Shown: positions 1 to 7,058 of the stretch, piece after piece | Layout: every line of letters starts with the position of its first letter | Position numbering within the stretch: position 1 is the stretch's first letter | Assembly: GCA_028279545.1 (NCBI GenBank) | Contig: JANQNN010000007.1 | Location: 1 to 52,550, forward strand | Direction of reading: 5' to 3' | Source: Nitrosopumilaceae archaeon | GTDB lineage: Archaea; Thermoproteota; Nitrososphaeria; Nitrososphaerales; Nitrosopumilaceae | DNA: 52,550 nt | The notes under the pieces: model-generated | The model's input: only the letters and a program-made list of their open reading frames with translations | What the model was told of the DNA's origin: nothing | Databases searched by the model: none | Made by a program: the position numbers and the translations under genes

Positions 1-60
1 TCTAACTATAGTTATTCTAGAGTCTTAAACGATCTAGTTCGGAAGTATTTCAGCTGAAAA

Positions 61-186
61 ATGTCTAAATTTAGTTGTCCCAATTGTGAAAAGAATGGTT
101 TAGAAATTCCTCTATCTAAAGTACAAAATGATATTTCGTGTGCTTTTTGTAATTTAACTTGGGAATTAACACCAAAAGTTTCTTGA
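61..186 (+). CDS. 41-aa zinc-ribbon-like microprotein
   Basis: An ATG-initiated reading frame of 41 codons encodes a protein with two CxxC pairs (CPNC near residue 6 and CAFC near residue 28), the spacing expected of a single zinc ribbon. The second knuckle is followed by a Trp in a short hydrophobic stretch. It has no signal peptide or membrane segment, so it is probably cytoplasmic. No function can be assigned; such single zinc ribbons often bind nucleic acid or protein. It lies upstream of a second Cys-rich small gene on the same strand, 52 bases away. Confidence 0.6.
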   Translation: MSKFSCPNCEKNGLEIPLSKVQNDISCAFCNLTWELTPKVS

Positions 187-238
187 TTTAGTTTTCAGAT
201 AAAAAAATCCTTAATTTCCAGTTTAAAGGTAATTTTCC

Positions 239-382
239 ATGGAGGATGAAAATTTCCCCGATCAATGCCATCCAAAATTTGAATTAAAAAAGAAACAAAA
301 CTGTGGATATTGCCCTGTAAACAAATGTCTACTGGATTGTAAAATCTGTAATCCCAAATTCGCTAACAGGTCAATCAATTAA
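239..382 (+). CDS. 47-aa Cys-rich microprotein
   Basis: An ATG start, preceded by weakly purine-rich sequence, opens a 47-codon frame. The product has six Cys residues, five of them clustered (CGYC, then CLLDC and KIC) after a basic linker, and ends in a short polar tail. The pattern suggests a metal-binding or disulfide-stabilised mini-domain, probably Zn, but matches no family I can name. It may be co-transcribed with the zinc-ribbon gene just upstream. Coding status rests on Cys conservation-like spacing only. Confidence 0.5.
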   Translation: MEDENFPDQCHPKFELKKKQNCGYCPVNKCLLDCKICNPKFANRSIN

Positions 383-482
383 TCATTGATTTTTTTCACT
401 TGATCCCCTTTCTTACTTATTTGGTAAAGAATTGGACCAAAACTGGGCAATATCCTAAATAACCAAAAGAATTTCCTAAATC

Positions 483-989
483 ATGAAAAAATCTTTCCTT
501 GCAATTATTGCCATTGTAGTTATTGGTGCAATTACTGCATATGCCATTTATCCTTACTTTACTGAATCAACAATAAATGAGGCCTTACCTGAAGGGGCTA
601 TCTATCAAACAGAACAAGAAGATTCAAGTTCAACAATTAATGATGCAATGATGGAAAAAGCAATGCCGGGTTCATATTCCGGGACTTTTGTTGATCCCGG
701 CGATGGAATTCATGACGCTGAAGGAGATGTATTTACGGTTCTTTTAGAAGATGGAAGTAGTGTTTTACGGTTAGAGAATTTCAAAACAACAAATGGACCA
801 GACTTGTTTGTTTATTTATCAACAGATGAAAATGCTTCAGACTTTATCAATCTAGGAGTTCTAAAGGCAAACATTGGAAATCAAAATTATGAAATTCCAA
901 ATGATGCTAATTTAGAGAAATATAACAAAGTCTTAATCTGGTGTAAGTCTTTTAGTGTATTGTTTGGAAGTGCTGAACTATCTTCCTAA
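483..989 (+). CDS. Membrane-anchored DM13 domain protein
   Basis: This 168-aa protein has an N-terminal hydrophobic helix (residues about 4-24) that serves as a signal anchor, a Ser/Glu-rich linker to about residue 60, and a C-terminal DM13 domain. The domain shows the characteristic YSGTF, GDGIHDAEGDV, LENFKTTNGPDLFVYLS and VLIWCKSFSVLFG segments, including the single conserved Cys in IWCK. DM13 domains are predicted redox or electron-transfer modules acting outside the cell; the partner here is unknown. The gene ends two bases before the convergent dienelactone-hydrolase-like gene. Domain assignment is firm, role is inference. Confidence 0.85.
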   Translation: MKKSFLAIIAIVVIGAITAYAIYPYFTESTINEALPEGAIYQTEQEDSSSTINDAMMEKAMPGSYSGTFVDPGDGIHDAEGDVFTVLLEDGSSVLRLENFKTTNGPDLFVYLSTDENASDFINLGVLKANIGNQNYEIPNDANLEKYNKVLIWCKSFSVLFGSAELSS

Positions 990-991
990 AA

Positions 992-1969
992 TTATTTTAG
1001 ATTTGTTTCTAAAAATTTGATAGTCTTTTCCCATGCATCCATCGAAGCTTCTGGTGCATATCTATCTCCAGATGGATTTGCAAACGCATGGTCTACACCA
1101 GAAAAGATGTGAATTTCATTAGGGATTTCAAGTTCATTTAATACCGATTCAAATTCATTTACTGTCTCAGGTGGAATCCCTTGGTCAAGTTCTGCAAAAA
1201 TTCCTAAGATAGGTAAATTAATTGTAGAAAGACTTTCCTTTTCAGTAACTAACTGTCCATAATAAATTACTGTAGCATCCAAATCATTATTGTTAAGAGC
1301 CAAATTCAATGATTGACCTCCCCCCAAACACCAACCAATCGAACCCATACTTGATGGAGTATACTGATTTTCAAGATATGTAACCGCAGAGTTCATGTTT
1401 TCAATCCATAGAGTTCTATCAAAAGAGGTTACAAGTTGCCGTGCCTCTTCTGATGTAGTACCTACTTGACCTTCATAAAGATCAACTGCTAAAACAACAT
1501 AACCATGAGAAGCAAGTTTTTCTGACATGTCTTTGATGTTATCATTCAAACCCCACCATTCATGAATCATTATTATCCCAGGGTAATCCCCATCAGTTAC
1601 AGGTTTTGCAAGATATCCACTAGTCTCATCTAGGTACTGAACAGTTTCTGAAGCTACCTCAAAATTTCCAGTGGTAAAAACAACGGAATTATTACTCTCA
1701 CTTTTTTCGTAATCAGGTAAAACATGTATTGCCCATCCTCTTTGGATTAGTTTTTCAACCGATGAGGGCTTGATACAGGCTGGATTTCCATTTGATTGTT
1801 TTAACACTAACTCAAGACCTTCTGTACAAGTAACATTAGAAGGGTTTGTTCCTGCCTGAATTTGTTTTAAAGGTGGTGGAAAGTAGGCAATGCCATTTAC
1901 AAAATCAAAATATTGTGAGGAGACAAATATTGATGACACAAGAAAGACTGTAAAAAGTAAAATTTTCAT
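992..1969 (-). CDS. Secreted dienelactone hydrolase family protein
   Basis: The 325-aa product has a signal peptide (residues 1-about 20), a module of about 60 residues with a conserved Cys pair (TCTEGLELVLK ... PACIKPSSVEKLIQRGWA), and an alpha/beta-hydrolase domain. The nucleophile elbow reads GSIGWCLGGG, so the nucleophile is Cys as in dienelactone hydrolases. The oxyanion-side motif IMIHEWWGLN is present, the catalytic His lies in VDHAFANP, and an Asp follows LGIFAELDQG. The Cys/Lys-rich module precedes several exported thaumarchaeal proteins and is probably a surface-associated domain. The natural substrate is unknown; an ester or lactone is expected. Confidence 0.85.
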   Translation of the reverse strand: MKILLFTVFLVSSIFVSSQYFDFVNGIAYFPPPLKQIQAGTNPSNVTCTEGLELVLKQSNGNPACIKPSSVEKLIQRGWAIHVLPDYEKSESNNSVVFTTGNFEVASETVQYLDETSGYLAKPVTDGDYPGIIMIHEWWGLNDNIKDMSEKLASHGYVVLAVDLYEGQVGTTSEEARQLVTSFDRTLWIENMNSAVTYLENQYTPSSMGSIGWCLGGGQSLNLALNNNDLDATVIYYGQLVTEKESLSTINLPILGIFAELDQGIPPETVNEFESVLNELEIPNEIHIFSGVDHAFANPSGDRYAPEASMDAWEKTIKFLETNLK

Positions 1970-2016
1970 AGATTTTTTACGTAAAAGGAAAATATAAAGA
2001 AATTTTGTTTATTGGT

Positions 2017-2457
2017 CTAGTTCTTCATGGTTAAAACATGGCAATGGGCTTTATGATGAATTTGATTAATTATATCATCATGATGGTTGGCCTCAATCAT
2101 TGAAAGTTTAGGATAGTCAACCACTAACAAATCAATATGGTGTTCTTTAACATAGTCTATTACCCAATGAGCAATTGAATCAGTCAAAGCAAATTTGGTT
2201 TTTATTTTAATTCCATCTTGTAAAGCCAATTCCTTCCATTTGGCAAGTTCGTCTTTGATCTTTTTAACCTGATTTTCTGTTATTTTTTTATCTGATTTTG
2301 TTTCAAAAAAATAAAATTTTGGAGGAATCTTATAAACACACTCAATTACAGCCAAGTCAGAATCAAATTTTTTTGCCAAACCTAAACCCATTTCAAAAGA
2401 TTTTTTTGTGTGTGTTGGGGTGATTATGGCCACTGCTATATTTTTGAACAATTTCAA
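2017..2457 (-). CDS. Universal stress protein family protein
   Basis: A 146-aa single-domain UspA-fold protein: beta strand NIAVAIITP at the N-terminus, the long helix SFEMGLGLAKKF, and a C-terminal region IDLLVVDYPK ending in CHVLTMKN. The usual G-2x-G-9x-G(S/T) ATP loop is not intact, so nucleotide binding is doubtful. The start is TTG, because an in-frame stop lies immediately upstream. A TATA-like element (around 2475-2484 on this strand) lies about 23 bases above it, consistent with a leaderless transcript. It is divergent from the ureohydrolase gene. Confidence 0.75.
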   Translation of the reverse strand: MKLFKNIAVAIITPTHTKKSFEMGLGLAKKFDSDLAVIECVYKIPPKFYFFETKSDKKITENQVKKIKDELAKWKELALQDGIKIKTKFALTDSIAHWVIDYVKEHHIDLLVVDYPKLSMIEANHHDDIINQIHHKAHCHVLTMKN

Positions 2458-2591
2458 TTAATGATTCAGCAAAGTGTTATATGAATTTGTAAATTTTAAG
2501 GCTTAATATTGTATTTTTCCAAGTTTGAGTCTCTAAGGATTTAATTGAATTAATTGAAAACCTTAAGTGAAAAATACGAGTTCTAATTAAT

Positions 2592-2597
2592 GGAGGT
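2592..2597 (+). promoter_or_regulatory. Strong Shine-Dalgarno site for the ureohydrolase gene
   Basis: GGAGGT lies five bases before the ATG at 2603. Most genes in this window lack any such site and look leaderless, so this gene is probably translated from a conventional leader. Confidence 0.7.
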
Positions 2598-2602
2598 TAC
2601 CT

Positions 2603-3460
2603 ATGGAGAAAATTTGTTGGGCAAACACCGATAGTTTTGATGATTCAGAATTTGTTATTGTAGGAATTCCTGATGAATCACAGTCTCATGCATTAAGAAC
2701 TGGTACAGAAGAAGCTCCAATGAAAATTCGTCAAATCTCCAATATTCGTGATTCTTATACTCGAAATGGAAAAATTTCCCTTGGACGTCCTTTAAGTGGA
2801 ACCCAAAAAAAAGTTCATGATATGGGCAACATAAATCGCAATCAAATCAAAGACACTTTTGAAAAAATTATCGATTCTTCAAAGATTCCCATTTCTATAG
2901 GCGGAGATCATTCAATCACAAGCGAAATTATTACCTCCATATCAAAACAAAAAGGGCAACTTTCCCTTGTTTATTTTGATGCACATCCTGACTTTGTTAG
3001 CTCTCATACGAACTATTATGGTTCTGTAATAACTGATGTTCTTTCATGTATTGAGATTGATTCTAGTATTCAAATAGGAATACGTACTCCAGAAGAAGAA
3101 GAGTTAGAAAATCTCATTAAACATAATTTTCAAGTAATTACACCCTTTGACATTAAAAAGAAAGGAATAGAAGATATTACAAATTCTGTTCTCAATAAAT
3201 TAGGAGACAATGTTTACATTTCTTTTGACATGGATTGTATAGATCCTTCCTATGCACCAGGAGTTTCAGTTCCAGTTCCTTTAGGTCTTACAAGTACAGA
3301 TTGTGTATACTTGTTACAAAAAATTGCAAGAAAGGGAATCGTTGGTATGGATATTATGGAAGTATGTCCAAGTTTTGATATTAAAGATAGAACCTCTCAT
3401 TTGGCATCAAGAATAATATCAGAGGTACTCTATTCATCAGGTGAAACAAGTCTTGATTGA
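2603..3460 (+). CDS. Arginase/agmatinase family ureohydrolase
   Basis: The 285-aa protein carries all the binuclear metal-binding signatures of the ureohydrolase superfamily: GGDHSIT (about residue 98), DAHPDF (about 124) and SFDMDCIDPSYAPG (about 207). It should hydrolyse a guanidino compound to urea plus an amine. The substrate (agmatine, arginine, guanidine or another) cannot be told from the motifs. The gene overlaps the P5C dehydrogenase gene by 20 bases, and a proline dehydrogenase gene follows. This points to arginine-derived carbon entering proline/glutamate catabolism, although an ornithine-converting enzyme is not present here. Urea produced could also feed ammonia oxidation if the cell has urease. 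Confidence 0.88.
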   Translation: MEKICWANTDSFDDSEFVIVGIPDESQSHALRTGTEEAPMKIRQISNIRDSYTRNGKISLGRPLSGTQKKVHDMGNINRNQIKDTFEKIIDSSKIPISIGGDHSITSEIITSISKQKGQLSLVYFDAHPDFVSSHTNYYGSVITDVLSCIEIDSSIQIGIRTPEEEELENLIKHNFQVITPFDIKKKGIEDITNSVLNKLGDNVYISFDMDCIDPSYAPGVSVPVPLGLTSTDCVYLLQKIARKGIVGMDIMEVCPSFDIKDRTSHLASRIISEVLYSSGETSLD

Positions 3461-5024
3461 TTTTGAAAACGAATTCACGTGGGGAAAAGCGATCTCTACA
3501 AACTCTGTTGATGAATTTCATCAAAAATATGAAAAAGGAGTTGAAGAGGCAAAAAACGGATTTGGAAAGGAATACCCTGCTATTATTAATGGGAAAGAAA
3601 TCTATTCAGATGATAATTTTTCTGTCAATTCCCCTTCTGATACAAGAATAACCATTGCAAAGTTTCCAAAATGTACAGTTTCTGATACAAATGACGCAAT
3701 AGCTAGCTCAAAACAAGCCTTTGCAGATTGGAGTAACTTACCTTATCAAAAACGAGTTGAAGTGTTTAGGGAATGTGCCGATTACTTTTCCTCAAAAAAA
3801 TTTTTCTTGGCAGCCATTTTGGCATTTGAAAATGGAAAGAATCGTTTTGAGGCAATGGGAGATATTGATGAGGCAATTGATTTTATGCGATTTTATGCTT
3901 TCCAGATAGAAAAGAATGAAGGATTTTGTAAACAAACCAGTCACCCAAACCCTCAAGAAAAAACACAAACGGTTATGAAACCTTATGGTGTTTGGGGAAT
4001 AATTTCTCCATTTAATTTTCCTTCAGCCATTGCAATAGGGATGACAACTGGTGCATTAATTACAGGAAATACTGCAATCCTAAAACCAGCTAGTTCAACT
4101 CCCTTATCTTCTTTTTATTTTGTGAAATTTTTGTTCTCCAAAATACCTGATGGAGCAGTAAATTTTGTAACAGGTTCAGGTAGTATCGTCGGTAAAACCT
4201 TGATTGAAAGCCAATTGGTCGATGGTATCGCATTTACAGGCTCAAGAGAGGTTGGAATGCAAGGATTTCAAGAATTTACCAAAATCACGACAAAACCCTT
4301 CATATCTGAAATGGGTGGAAAAAACCCGGTAATTGTAACTAAAAATGCAGATTTAGAAAAAGCAGCAAATGGTGTGATGAATGCGGCATTTGGTTTTGGT
4401 GGTCAAAAGTGTAGTGCATGCTCGAGAGTATACTTGCAAAATGAAATAGCTGATCAGTTTATTGAAAAACTCGTTGAAAAGACAAAAAAGATCAAAGTTG
4501 GAATGCCATGGGAAAAAGAAGTTTTCCTTGGTCCAATAATCAACAAAGATACTTTTGAAAAATTTCAAGACGCATCTAATCTTGCAAAAAAAGATGGAGA
4601 AATTTTAACAGGAGGATCTGTAATTAAAACAAATGATCTTGAAAATGGTTATTTCGTTGAACCTACTATAGTTGAAAAATTACCTGAAGATCATAAGTTG
4701 ATGAAAGAAGAACTTTTCCTTCCATTTTTGTGCATTCAAAGATATGAAAATTTTGATGATGCAATAAAACTTGCAAACCAATCAGAGTATGGTCTTACTG
4801 CAGGTATTTTTTCAGAAGACAAAAACCAATTAGAAGATTTTTTCACAAAAATTCATTCAGGTGTTGTATATGCAAATCGTTCTGCAAGCGCTACAACTGC
4901 GGCTTTAGTATCTAGTCAGCCATTTGTAGGCTGGAAATATTCAGGAACAACAGGGAAGGGAGCAGGTGGTGAAAACTATTTACAACAATTCATGCGAACA
5001 CAAACTCAAACTCGTTGTAATTGA
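3441..5024 (+). CDS. 1-pyrroline-5-carboxylate dehydrogenase
   Basis: This 527-aa aldehyde dehydrogenase superfamily member oxidises glutamate-gamma-semialdehyde/P5C to glutamate with NAD(P)+. Visible landmarks are WGIISPFNFP (cofactor site), ITGNTAILKPAS, FTGSREVG, the general base in SEMGGKNPVIV, and the catalytic Cys in FGFGGQKCSACSR. The C-terminal segment ANRSASATTAALVSSQPFVG matches P5CDH rather than generic aldehyde dehydrogenases. The start is GTG at 3441, inside the ureohydrolase gene. The gene overlaps the convergent proline dehydrogenase by 19 bases. Together the two enzymes would form a two-protein version of bacterial PutA. Confidence 0.9.
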   Translation: MKQVLIDFENEFTWGKAISTNSVDEFHQKYEKGVEEAKNGFGKEYPAIINGKEIYSDDNFSVNSPSDTRITIAKFPKCTVSDTNDAIASSKQAFADWSNLPYQKRVEVFRECADYFSSKKFFLAAILAFENGKNRFEAMGDIDEAIDFMRFYAFQIEKNEGFCKQTSHPNPQEKTQTVMKPYGVWGIISPFNFPSAIAIGMTTGALITGNTAILKPASSTPLSSFYFVKFLFSKIPDGAVNFVTGSGSIVGKTLIESQLVDGIAFTGSREVGMQGFQEFTKITTKPFISEMGGKNPVIVTKNADLEKAANGVMNAAFGFGGQKCSACSRVYLQNEIADQFIEKLVEKTKKIKVGMPWEKEVFLGPIINKDTFEKFQDASNLAKKDGEILTGGSVIKTNDLENGYFVEPTIVEKLPEDHKLMKEELFLPFLCIQRYENFDDAIKLANQSEYGLTAGIFSEDKNQLEDFFTKIHSGVVYANRSASATTAALVSSQPFVGWKYSGTTGKGAGGENYLQQFMRTQTQTRCN

Positions 5025-5866
5025 ACAAGAGAGCTTCCAAGCAACAAAATGTTTCTCTTTCTTTCCTTTATTCTTCGTATAGAATATGCTAACCAATTTG
5101 TCCCATATGGAATATAGTCCGATACTACAAATTTCTCTTTTACAAGTTCAAATTTTAGATCTTCTCTAATTCCTTTCAGGAGCTGGAATTCAAACTTTCT
5201 AGGAAATTTTTTTGACAATGATTTTGCTTTTTTAATCATCTTCTCATCATGAGATGCAATTGCAAATTCATTTCCTTTTTTAAAAAGCGTATTCATTAGT
5301 CTAATGTAATTTTTATCAACATCTTCTCTTGATCTAAACGAAATAGTAGATTTTTCTTTGTAAGCACCCTTTACCAAACGAATCTTTGCACCAATACCAA
5401 TTAGGTGATTAAGATCATCTTCAGTTCTTTTGAGGTTTGCTTGCAGGGCAATTCCTAATCTTTCATATTTTGAAAAAAATGAACTATACAATTCAATTGT
5501 CTCATCTGTGTGTTCTGAGGATTCCATGTCTAGCCAAATAAAGACATGAGCATTACGCGTTCTTCGTATTATCTCTTCCAAATTTTTATAGCATTGCCTT
5601 TGACTTATTGACAAGCCTATCTGGGTTGGTTTTACAGAAATTGCCCCTCGAATCTTCCATTTTCTAAAAGAATTTGCAATTTTTTGATAATCCTCTATGG
5701 TGTTTTGAATTTGTTTTTTTGAGGTGTGATATTCTCCCAGTTTGTTTACTATTGCATGTCTTCCTGTTTGGTATGCAGTTTTTGCTGATAATAGAGCATC
5801 ATCGATTGTATCACCAGCAATCCATTTTTTTGCAATTTTGAACAAAAATTTTTCCATTAGCTGCAT
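5006..5866 (-). CDS. Proline dehydrogenase (monofunctional)
   Basis: The 286-aa protein has the TIM-barrel signatures of the FAD-dependent PRODH family: ISVKPTQIG, VFIWLDMES, GIALQANLKRTEDD, IRLVKGAYKE, ASHDEKMI, FEFQLLKGIR and a C-terminal YIPYGTNWLAYSIRRIKER. The last motif carries the Arg residues that bind the substrate carboxylate. It oxidises proline to P5C and would pass electrons to the quinone pool. A second in-frame ATG lies three codons downstream of the chosen start. It is transcribed convergently to the P5C dehydrogenase gene, with their 3' ends overlapping by 19 bases. Confidence 0.9.
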   Translation of the reverse strand: MQLMEKFLFKIAKKWIAGDTIDDALLSAKTAYQTGRHAIVNKLGEYHTSKKQIQNTIEDYQKIANSFRKWKIRGAISVKPTQIGLSISQRQCYKNLEEIIRRTRNAHVFIWLDMESSEHTDETIELYSSFFSKYERLGIALQANLKRTEDDLNHLIGIGAKIRLVKGAYKEKSTISFRSREDVDKNYIRLMNTLFKKGNEFAIASHDEKMIKKAKSLSKKFPRKFEFQLLKGIREDLKFELVKEKFVVSDYIPYGTNWLAYSIRRIKERKRNILLLGSSLVQLQRV

Positions 5867-6015
5867 TTTCTTTCTATAGATTTTCTAAATCCTTTGACAA
5901 TTAAAAATAGCTTTAATTACTTTCAATCGGTTTTAGGGTCTAATTTAAACCTGAAAATACAAAATCTTGTAATTTTGTAGACAAGCTTAAGTTAGGACTG
6001 TATAATGAATTTGTA

Positions 6016-6930
6016 ATGAGTCGAAATTTATTTTTAGTAATTTTTTTAATTTCAATCTCATTTGTTGGTTCAACTCAAGTTTTTGCTCAGCAAGCACCGT
6101 TAAGCATTGATGCCCAAACTAAGGAAAATTTCTATGAATATGGCGATCATGTAAGCGTTACGGGTAAAATAAAAAACTTTGATGCAGACATTCATTCAGG
6201 TCATGCATTGGTATACCAGGTTTTTGATCCTAATAATGAGCTTGTAGCTCTTGGGCAAACTGAACCAGGACAATTTGGTTCTTTTGACTTTAATTTTGTT
6301 GCAAAAGGAGACTTGTTTTTACCTAGCGGCAATTACTCAATTGAAATGACCTTTAATTCAGTTAGCTCTGAGATCTCAATGTTTCTCTCAGGAAGTGAAT
6401 CAGAGATTAACGATATTACTTCTCCTGAAATTTTGCAACCACAAAATATTGAAGTTTTTGCTGAATCTCACGATGCGGTCACAGAGGTTATCTTTGAGGT
6501 GTATGTAATTGATAATGTTGATGATAACATTATCCCAACATGCAAACCTGAATCAGGATTTTTGTTTGGAATTGGTGAAACAATAGTAAAGTGTACTGCA
6601 AAAGATTCAGCTGGTAATTTTGCCATTCCAGTTTCTTTTTCGGTAATTGTAAATCCTCCTGTAACATCGATTCCAAGTTGGATAAAAAATGTTGCAGAAT
6701 TTTGGTGTCACGACAAAATTGATGACGCATCATTTGTTGAAGCAATTCAGTATTTAATCGACAATAAAATAATCATAGTACCTGCCACCTCAGAAAATAC
6801 TGGTGAACCACAAGAAGTACCACAGTGGGTAAAAAATAATGCTTGTTGGTGGTCTGATGATTCAATTACTCAGTTGGAATTTGCCTCAGGAATTGAATAT
6901 TTAGTGAAAGAAGGAATTATTGTGGTATAG
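6016..6930 (+). CDS. Exported protein with HYR-like domain and two WIK helical modules
   Basis: The 304-aa product has a signal peptide (1-24) and an Ig-like beta domain (about 27-135) of the kind that reads SIDAQTKENFYEYGDHVSVTG. Next comes a HYR-like domain (about 137-212; DNVDDN, CKPESGFLFGIGETIVKC, DSAGN) and two copies of a roughly 37-residue helical module at 219-256 and 268-304. Each module opens with xPxWxKNxAxxW and ends with xGIxYL-like hydrophobic residues. The module recurs in the next gene and in the cupredoxin at 27804. It is presumably displayed on the cell surface; the function is unknown. A TTAA-type promoter element sits about 27 bases before the ATG. Confidence 0.75.
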   Translation: MSRNLFLVIFLISISFVGSTQVFAQQAPLSIDAQTKENFYEYGDHVSVTGKIKNFDADIHSGHALVYQVFDPNNELVALGQTEPGQFGSFDFNFVAKGDLFLPSGNYSIEMTFNSVSSEISMFLSGSESEINDITSPEILQPQNIEVFAESHDAVTEVIFEVYVIDNVDDNIIPTCKPESGFLFGIGETIVKCTAKDSAGNFAIPVSFSVIVNPPVTSIPSWIKNVAEFWCHDKIDDASFVEAIQYLIDNKIIIVPATSENTGEPQEVPQWVKNNACWWSDDSITQLEFASGIEYLVKEGIIVV

Positions 6931-7058
6931 CAGTTTTTGATTTTACCTCTCTTTTATGCCTAAAATTGATGTTTAATACTCATTTTTGGGCTATTTTCTT
7001 GAATTTCAAACAACATGATCCAATATGTTTATCTTGAAATACAACAGATTTTCTACTT

